Positions 59,683-64,000 of a stretch of DNA of 64,000 nucleotides are shown here, in pieces. The notes under the pieces were generated by a model. It worked only from the letters and a program-made list of their open reading frames with translations, ran no database searches and had not been told where the DNA came from. Source of the stretch: Stenotrophomonas maltophilia. Its GTDB lineage: Bacteria; Pseudomonadota; Gammaproteobacteria; Xanthomonadales; Xanthomonadaceae. The position numbers were made by a program, and so were the translations under genes. Within the stretch, counting starts at the first letter, position 1, and each line of letters begins with the position of its first letter. The stretch spans positions 124,001 to 188,000 of the forward strand of contig NZ_CP015612.1 in NCBI RefSeq assembly GCF_002138415.1, given 5' to 3'.

Positions 59683-60573
59683 ATGCGCGATCTTCCCGGT
59701 TACCCCGCCCACCCGCAGCGCTTCGACGTGCGCCCCGGCCTGTCGATGAACTATCTCGACGAAGGTCCGCGCGACGGCGAGGTGGTGGTGATGGTGCACG
59801 GCAATCCGTCGTGGAGCTATTACTGGCGCACGCTGGTGGCCGGCCTGTCGGACACGTACCGCTGCATCGTGCCGGACCACATCGGCATGGGCCTGTCGGA
59901 CAAGCCGGACGATAGCCGCTACGAGTACACCCTGCAGTCGCGCGTGGACGATCTCGACGCGCTGCTCAAGCATCTGGGCATCACCGGTCCGGTGACCCTG
60001 GCCGTGCACGACTGGGGCGGCATGATCGGCTTCGGCTGGGCGCTGTCGCACCACGACCAGGTGAAGCGCCTGGTGGTGCTCAACACCGCCGCGTTCCCGA
60101 TGCCGGCGGCGAAGACGATGCCGTGGCAGATCGCGCTGGGCCGCCACTGGAAGATCGGCGAGTGGATCATCCGCAGCTTCAACGCGTTCTCGTCCGGCGC
60201 CTCGTGGCTGGGCGTGGAGCGGAAGATGCCGGCCGACGTGCGCCGTGCCTACGTGTCGCCGTACAACAGCTACGCCAACCGCATCAGCACCATCCGTTTC
60301 ATGCAGGACATCCCGCTGTCGCCGGCCGACAAGGCCTGGTCGCTGCTGGAGCGTGCCGGCAAGGCGCTGCCGTCGTTCGCCGACCGACCGGCCTTCCTCG
60401 GCTGGGGCCTGCGCGACTTCGTGTTCGACCACCACTTCCTGAAGGGCTTCCAGGCCGCGCTGCCGCGGGCCCAGGTGCATGCCTTCGAGGACGCCGGGCA
60501 TTACGTGCTGGAAGACAAGCATGAGGTGCTGGTGCCGGAGATCCGCGCGTTCCTGGACGCCAACCCGATCTGA
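59683..60573 (+). CDS. oleB: OleB: beta-lactone decarboxylase (haloalkane dehalogenase-like)
   Basis: 296 residues of the alpha/beta hydrolase fold. OleB releases CO2 from the beta-lactone made by OleC to give the final cis-olefin. Nucleophile Asp110 in VHDWGGMIG, oxyanion region VHGNPSWSYYW, second acid near DRPAFLGWGLRD and His in EDAGHYVLED; all are present. Start ATG 59683 chosen; a GTG three codons upstream is less likely. Context, between oleA and oleC, fixes the identity, as haloalkane dehalogenases share the same fold. Confidence 0.95.
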   Translation: MRDLPGYPAHPQRFDVRPGLSMNYLDEGPRDGEVVVMVHGNPSWSYYWRTLVAGLSDTYRCIVPDHIGMGLSDKPDDSRYEYTLQSRVDDLDALLKHLGITGPVTLAVHDWGGMIGFGWALSHHDQVKRLVVLNTAAFPMPAAKTMPWQIALGRHWKIGEWIIRSFNAFSSGASWLGVERKMPADVRRAYVSPYNSYANRISTIRFMQDIPLSPADKAWSLLERAGKALPSFADRPAFLGWGLRDFVFDHHFLKGFQAALPRAQVHAFEDAGHYVLEDKHEVLVPEIRAFLDANPI

Positions 60574-60582
60574 TCGGTGTGC

Positions 60583-60715
60583 AGGGTCGGATCCATCTCG
60601 CAGAGAGGGCTCTGACTCCATCTGCGTCGGAACCCTTCGGTAGCGCCGGGCCATGCCCGGCGTTGTCGTACATGAGGTCAGAGCCGTTTCCGTGCCGGAA
60701 ACGGATCCGACCCCG
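60583..60715. repeat. Two GGATCC-type palindromes and one SMAG between oleB and the YkgJ-type gene
   Basis: 60583-60619 (GGGTCGGATCC to GGCTCTGACTCC) and 60674-60714 (GAGGTCAGAGCCG to GGATCCGACCCC) are two members of the second family in opposite orientation. 60640-60663 is a GTAGCGCC-headed SMAG. The transcripts of oleB and the opposite gene meet here. Confidence 0.7.
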
Positions 60716-60719
60716 ACCG

Positions 60720-61151
60720 TCACGCGGCGACCGGCGCCTGCGGCGGCGAAGACGGGCTGTTGCCGTTGTCGTCCGGATGGTCGTCGTCGTTGTCGGCCGC
60801 GTCGCGCCAGCGCCAGTCGGCCAGTGTGAGCGGATCCAGGCCATAGGCGATGCGCGCCTTGTCGCACTGCGGGCTGGCCTTGCCGTACTCCCAGGACGCG
60901 TCCACCTCACGGCACACGCTGGGCCGGTTGGGGTGGATGGTGCAGCGTGAGTACACGCCGATCTGCGCATCCAGCGCCACGCAGCGCACCGGCTTGGAGT
61001 GGGTGCCGCGCATGCACAGGCGATGCGGGTCCAGCACCTCGGTCAGCTGGTGCGGTACGCCGCCGGGGGTGACCTCGTCTGATTCCATCCAGTGGAAGGC
61101 CACGCGGTATTGGGTGCAGCAGGCGCCGCAGGTCATGCAGGGATGTTGCAT
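60720..61151 (-). CDS. YkgJ-family cysteine-cluster protein
   Basis: 143 residues. N-terminus HPCMTCGACCTQYRVAFHW with the CxxCxxCC cluster of the zinc/iron-chelating YkgJ domain, then CMRGTHSKPVRCVALDAQIGVYSRCTIHPNRPSVCREVD. The last 30 residues are a disordered Asp/Asn/Pro tail. Possibly binds an iron-sulfur cluster or zinc; function unknown. It sits on the opposite strand between oleB and oleC, so the olefin cluster is not one transcript. Start ATG 61151. Confidence 0.88.
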   Translation of the reverse strand: MQHPCMTCGACCTQYRVAFHWMESDEVTPGGVPHQLTEVLDPHRLCMRGTHSKPVRCVALDAQIGVYSRCTIHPNRPSVCREVDASWEYGKASPQCDKARIAYGLDPLTLADWRWRDAADNDDDHPDDNGNSPSSPPQAPVAA

Positions 61152-61255
61152 GGGCAAGCCGCCTCGGGCGGCAGTCGGAATCAGGAACGAGGGTGCGGAT
61201 TTTCCACGAAGTGGGCCGCCGCGCAAGAAATTCCGTAAGCGGCGACAATGAACGG

Positions 61256-62914
61256 ATGAACCGACCCTGCAATATTGCGGCCCGTTTGCCTGAACTGGCG
61301 CGTGAACGCCCCGACCAGATCGCCATCCGCTGCCCCGGCCGCCGCGGCGCCGGCAATGGCATGGCGGCCTACGACGTCACCCTGGATTACCGCCAGCTGG
61401 ACGCCCGCAGCGACGCCATGGCCGCCGGCCTGGCCGGCTACGGGATCGGCCGAGGGGTGCGCACGGTGGTGATGGTGCGGCCCTCGCCGGAGTTCTTCCT
61501 GTTGATGTTCGCGCTGTTCAAGCAGGGCGCGGTGCCGGTGCTGGTCGATCCGGGCATCGACAAGCGCGCGCTGAAACAGTGTCTGGACGAGGCGCAACCG
61601 GAAGCCTTCATCGGCATTCCGCTGGCCCATGTGGCGCGGCTGGTGCTGCGCTGGGCGCCGTCGGCTGCGCGCCTGGTGACCGTCGGCCGCCGCCTCGGCT
61701 GGGGCGGAACCACCCTGGCCGCGCTGGAGCGCGCCGGCGCCAACGGGGGGCCGATGCTGGCCGCCACCGATGGCGAGGACATGGCGGCGATCCTGTTCAC
61801 CAGCGGCTCCACCGGCGTGCCCAAGGGCGTGGTCTACCGCCACCGCCATTTCGTCGGCCAGATCCAGCTGCTGGGCAGCGCCTTCGGCATGGAGGCGGGC
61901 GGGGTGGACCTGCCGACCTTCCCGCCGTTTGCCTTGTTCGACCCGGCGCTGGGCCTGACCTCGGTGATCCCGGACATGGACCCGACGCGGCCGGCACAGG
62001 CCGACCCGGCACGCCTGCACGATGCCATCCAGCGCTTCGGCGTGACCCAGCTGTTTGGCTCGCCCGCGCTGATGCGGGTGCTGGCCCGGCATGGCCGGCC
62101 CCTGCCAACGGTGACCCGGGTGACCTCGGCCGGTGCGCCGGTGCCGCCGGATGTGGTCGCTACCATCCGCAGTCTGCTGCCCGCCGATGCGCAGTTCTGG
62201 ACCCCGTATGGCGCCACCGAATGCCTGCCGGTGGCGGTGGTGGAGGGCCGCGAGCTGGAGCGCACCCGTGCTGCTACCGAAGCCGGCGCCGGTACCTGCG
62301 TGGGCAGCGTGGTCGAGCCGAACGAGGTGCGCATCATCGCCATCGATGACGCACCGCTGCCGGACTGGTCGCAGGCGCGCGTGCTGTCCACCGGCGAGGT
62401 GGGCGAGATCACCGTGGCCGGACCGACCGCCACCGACAGCTACTTCAACCGCCCGCAGGCCACCGCAGCGGCGAAGATCAGCGAGACATTGGCTGATGGC
62501 AGCGTGCGCGTCGTGCATCGCATGGGCGACGTCGGTTACTTCGATGCGCAGGGTCGCCTGTGGTTCTGCGGGCGCAAGACCCATCGGGTGGAAACCGCGC
62601 GCGGGCCGCTGTACACCGAACAGGTCGAGCCGGTGTTCAATACCGTGCCCGGGGTGGCGCGCACGGCGCTGGTCGGTGTTGGTCCGGCCGGTGCGCAGGT
62701 GCCGGTGCTGTGCGTGGAGCTGCAACGTGGTCAGTCAGACAGCCCGGCGCTGCAGGAAGCGCTGCGTGCGCACGCAGCAGCCCGCGCGCCAGAAGCCGGC
62801 CTGCAGCACTTCCTGGTGCATCCGGCGTTCCCCGTCGATATCCGTCACAACGCCAAGATCGGCCGCGAGAAGCTCGCCGTCTGGGCCAGCGCCGAACTGG
62901 AGAAGCGCGCATGA
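61256..62914 (+). CDS. oleC: OleC: beta-lactone synthetase (AMP-binding fold)
   Basis: 552 residues, acyl-adenylate superfamily. It turns the 2-alkyl-3-hydroxy acid from OleD into a beta-lactone using ATP. Phosphate loop [13 protein letters not shown] near residue 185, adenine-binding [26 protein letters not shown], and the hinge [26 protein letters not shown] (61244-61249) precedes the ATG by six bases with no ribosome site, so leaderless translation is likely; an ATG at 61248 is out of frame. The stop overlaps the oleD ATG by four bases, so OleC and OleD are one unit. Confidence 0.96.
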   Translation: MNRPCNIAARLPELARERPDQIAIRCPGRRGAGNGMAAYDVTLDYRQLDARSDAMAAGLAGYGIGRGVRTVVMVRPSPEFFLLMFALFKQGAVPVLVDPGIDKRALKQCLDEAQPEAFIGIPLAHVARLVLRWAPSAARLVTVGRRLGWGGTTLAALERAGANGGPMLAATDGEDMAAILFTSGSTGVPKGVVYRHRHFVGQIQLLGSAFGMEAGGVDLPTFPPFALFDPALGLTSVIPDMDPTRPAQADPARLHDAIQRFGVTQLFGSPALMRVLARHGRPLPTVTRVTSAGAPVPPDVVATIRSLLPADAQFWTPYGATECLPVAVVEGRELERTRAATEAGAGTCVGSVVEPNEVRIIAIDDAPLPDWSQARVLSTGEVGEITVAGPTATDSYFNRPQATAAAKISETLADGSVRVVHRMGDVGYFDAQGRLWFCGRKTHRVETARGPLYTEQVEPVFNTVPGVARTALVGVGPAGAQVPVLCVELQRGQSDSPALQEALRAHAAARAPEAGLQHFLVHPAFPVDIRHNAKIGREKLAVWASAELEKRA

Positions 62915-63903
62915 AGATCCTGGTCACCGGTGGTGGTGGTTTCCTTGGCCAGGCGCTGTGCCGCGGGCTGGTCGAACGTGGCCACCAGGTGCTGGCGTTC
63001 AACCGCAGCCACTACCCGGAACTGCAGGCCATGGGCGTGGGCCAGATCCGCGGCGATCTGGCCGATGCACAGGCGGTGCTGCACGCGGTGGCCGGCGTCG
63101 ATGCGGTGTTCCACAACGGTGCGAAGGCCGGCGCCTGGGGCAGCTATGACAGCTACCACCAGGCCAACGTGGTGGGCACCGACAACGTCCTCGCGGCCTG
63201 CCGTGCACATGGCATCAGCCGCCTGGTCTACACCTCCACGCCCAGCGTGACCCACCGCGCCACCCATCCGGTGGAAGGCCTGGGGGCTGACGAGGTGCCG
63301 TACGGCGAGGACTTCCAGGCACCGTATGCGGCGACCAAGGCAATCGCCGAACAGCGCGTGCTGGCCGCCAATGATGCAACGCTGGCGACGGTGGCGCTGC
63401 GCCCACGGCTGATCTGGGGCCCGGGCGACCAGCAGCTGGTGCCGCGCCTGGCCGAACGTGCACGGCAGGGCCGCCTGCGCCTGGTGGGCGATGGCAACAA
63501 CAAGGTGGATACCACTTACATCGACAACGCCGCGCTCGCGCACTTCCTCGCCTTCGAGGCATTGGCGCCGGGCGCCGCGTGTGCGGGCAAGGCCTACTTC
63601 ATTTCCAACGGCGAACCGCTGCCGATGCGCGAGCTGGTCAACAAACTGCTGCAGGCGGTGGGTGCACCGACCGTGGACAAGGCGATCAGCTTCAAGACCG
63701 CTTATCGCATTGGCGCCATCTGCGAACGGCTGTGGCCGCTGCTGCGCCTGCGCGGCGAGCCGCCGTTGACCCGCTTCCTGGCCGAGCAGCTGTGCACGCC
63801 TCACTGGTACAGCATGGAGCCGGCACGCCGGGACTTCGGTTACGTGCCGCAGGTCAGCATCGAAGAAGGGCTGCGCAGGCTGAAGGCTTCATCTGCCGCA
63901 TAG
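62911..63903 (+). CDS. oleD: OleD: NADPH-dependent 2-alkyl-3-ketoacid reductase
   Basis: 330 residues of the extended short-chain dehydrogenase family. N-terminal Rossmann motif [16 protein letters not shown]; catalytic YxxxK in [22 protein letters not shown] substrate/NADP loop. It reduces OleA's ketoacid to the hydroxy acid for OleC. Start ATG 62911 overlaps oleC stop (ATGA). Ending of the gene is normal. In this genus and Xanthomonas, oleA-B-C-D form one locus. Confidence 0.96.
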   Translation: MKILVTGGGGFLGQALCRGLVERGHQVLAFNRSHYPELQAMGVGQIRGDLADAQAVLHAVAGVDAVFHNGAKAGAWGSYDSYHQANVVGTDNVLAACRAHGISRLVYTSTPSVTHRATHPVEGLGADEVPYGEDFQAPYAATKAIAEQRVLAANDATLATVALRPRLIWGPGDQQLVPRLAERARQGRLRLVGDGNNKVDTTYIDNAALAHFLAFEALAPGAACAGKAYFISNGEPLPMRELVNKLLQAVGAPTVDKAISFKTAYRIGAICERLWPLLRLRGEPPLTRFLAEQLCTPHWYSMEPARRDFGYVPQVSIEEGLRRLKASSAA

Positions 63904-63985
63904 ATCGCCGTCACTGGCTGCACACCGCCAGATCGGGAGGATGGACCCACGCCATCCAACGGCCCGGACATCTGCGAGGAGCGCC

Positions 63986-64000
63986 ATGCTGCATTACGCC
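63986..64000 (+). CDS. DUF1328-like small membrane protein, first five codons
   Basis: ATGCTGCATTACGCC encodes MLHYA, the start of DUF1328 (YtjA-type) membrane proteins, with GAGGAG upstream at 63976-63981. The rest is outside the window; so identity is likely but not proven. Confidence 0.5.

Overview
The window is about 64 kb of GC-rich, densely coded chromosome from a gammaproteobacterium of the Xanthomonadaceae, almost certainly Stenotrophomonas (S. maltophilia group). Four things point there: an Ax21-type outer membrane protein, an oleABCD olefin cluster, an effector with a Xanthomonas-type VirD4-interacting C-terminal domain, and dozens of short GTAG-headed palindromes of the kind described as SMAG repeats in S. 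maltophilia. I see no tRNA, rRNA, CRISPR array, insertion sequence or prophage. The naming of genus and families is from memory of those families; no search was run.

Layout. 1-5 kb: end of a thioesterase gene, plsC-like acyltransferase, YheT-type hydrolase, a TPR-sulfotransferase fusion and a PEBP protein. 5-7.4 kb (minus): two META-domain proteins and uppP. 7.4-17 kb: a nitrogen-control block, glnA, glnK and amtB, then a peptidoglycan amidase, mltA and a higBA toxin-antitoxin pair, then ntrBC. glnA has a consensus sigma-54 promoter with NtrC sites upstream, and a near-perfect NtrC site abuts the ntrB start codon, so the regulators and targets lie within 10 kb. 17-18.4 kb: two tandem Cu/Zn superoxide dismutase lipoproteins. 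18.6-27.4 kb: thiolase, hemD-hemX-hemY, a YiiD-type thioesterase, and rhodanese-secB-gpsA (the familiar yibN-secB-gpsA order without grxC).

27.4-33 kb is the most irregular part: small secreted proteins, an RNA-like region with crossing helices, an Lpp-like lipoprotein next to an L,D-transpeptidase that lacks a normal start codon, an HNH protein and a decayed gene. 33-36.6 kb: ax21 with a leader hairpin that can cover its ribosome-binding site, an AraC regulator, a VOC protein, a DyP peroxidase and a TonB_C-like protein. 36.7-40.9 kb: a TPP riboswitch drives a TonB-dependent receptor and a PnuC-type permease, read as a thiamine uptake operon. 41-44.7 kb: a glycine-zipper protein and a probable type IV secretion antibacterial effector with its lipoprotein immunity partner. 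44.9-49.6 kb: a divergent BvgAS/EvgAS-like phosphorelay and a cytochrome c.

49.7-52.8 kb: divergent ETF-ubiquinone oxidoreductase and glutaryl-CoA dehydrogenase, which work in series. 53.6-58.4 kb: trmL, a four-repeat secreted protein of unknown function behind a consensus sigma-54 promoter with palindromic upstream sites, an M16 metalloprotease and a DUF4156 lipoprotein. 58.5-63.9 kb: oleA, oleB, (opposite-strand YkgJ-type gene), oleC and oleD, the head-to-head hydrocarbon pathway. A DUF1328-like gene begins in the last 15 bases.

Two genome-wide habits are visible. Intergenic gaps are filled with two families of short palindromes, and at least eight genes have a -10-like hexamer five to seven bases before the start codon with no Shine-Dalgarno sequence, which suggests leaderless mRNAs.
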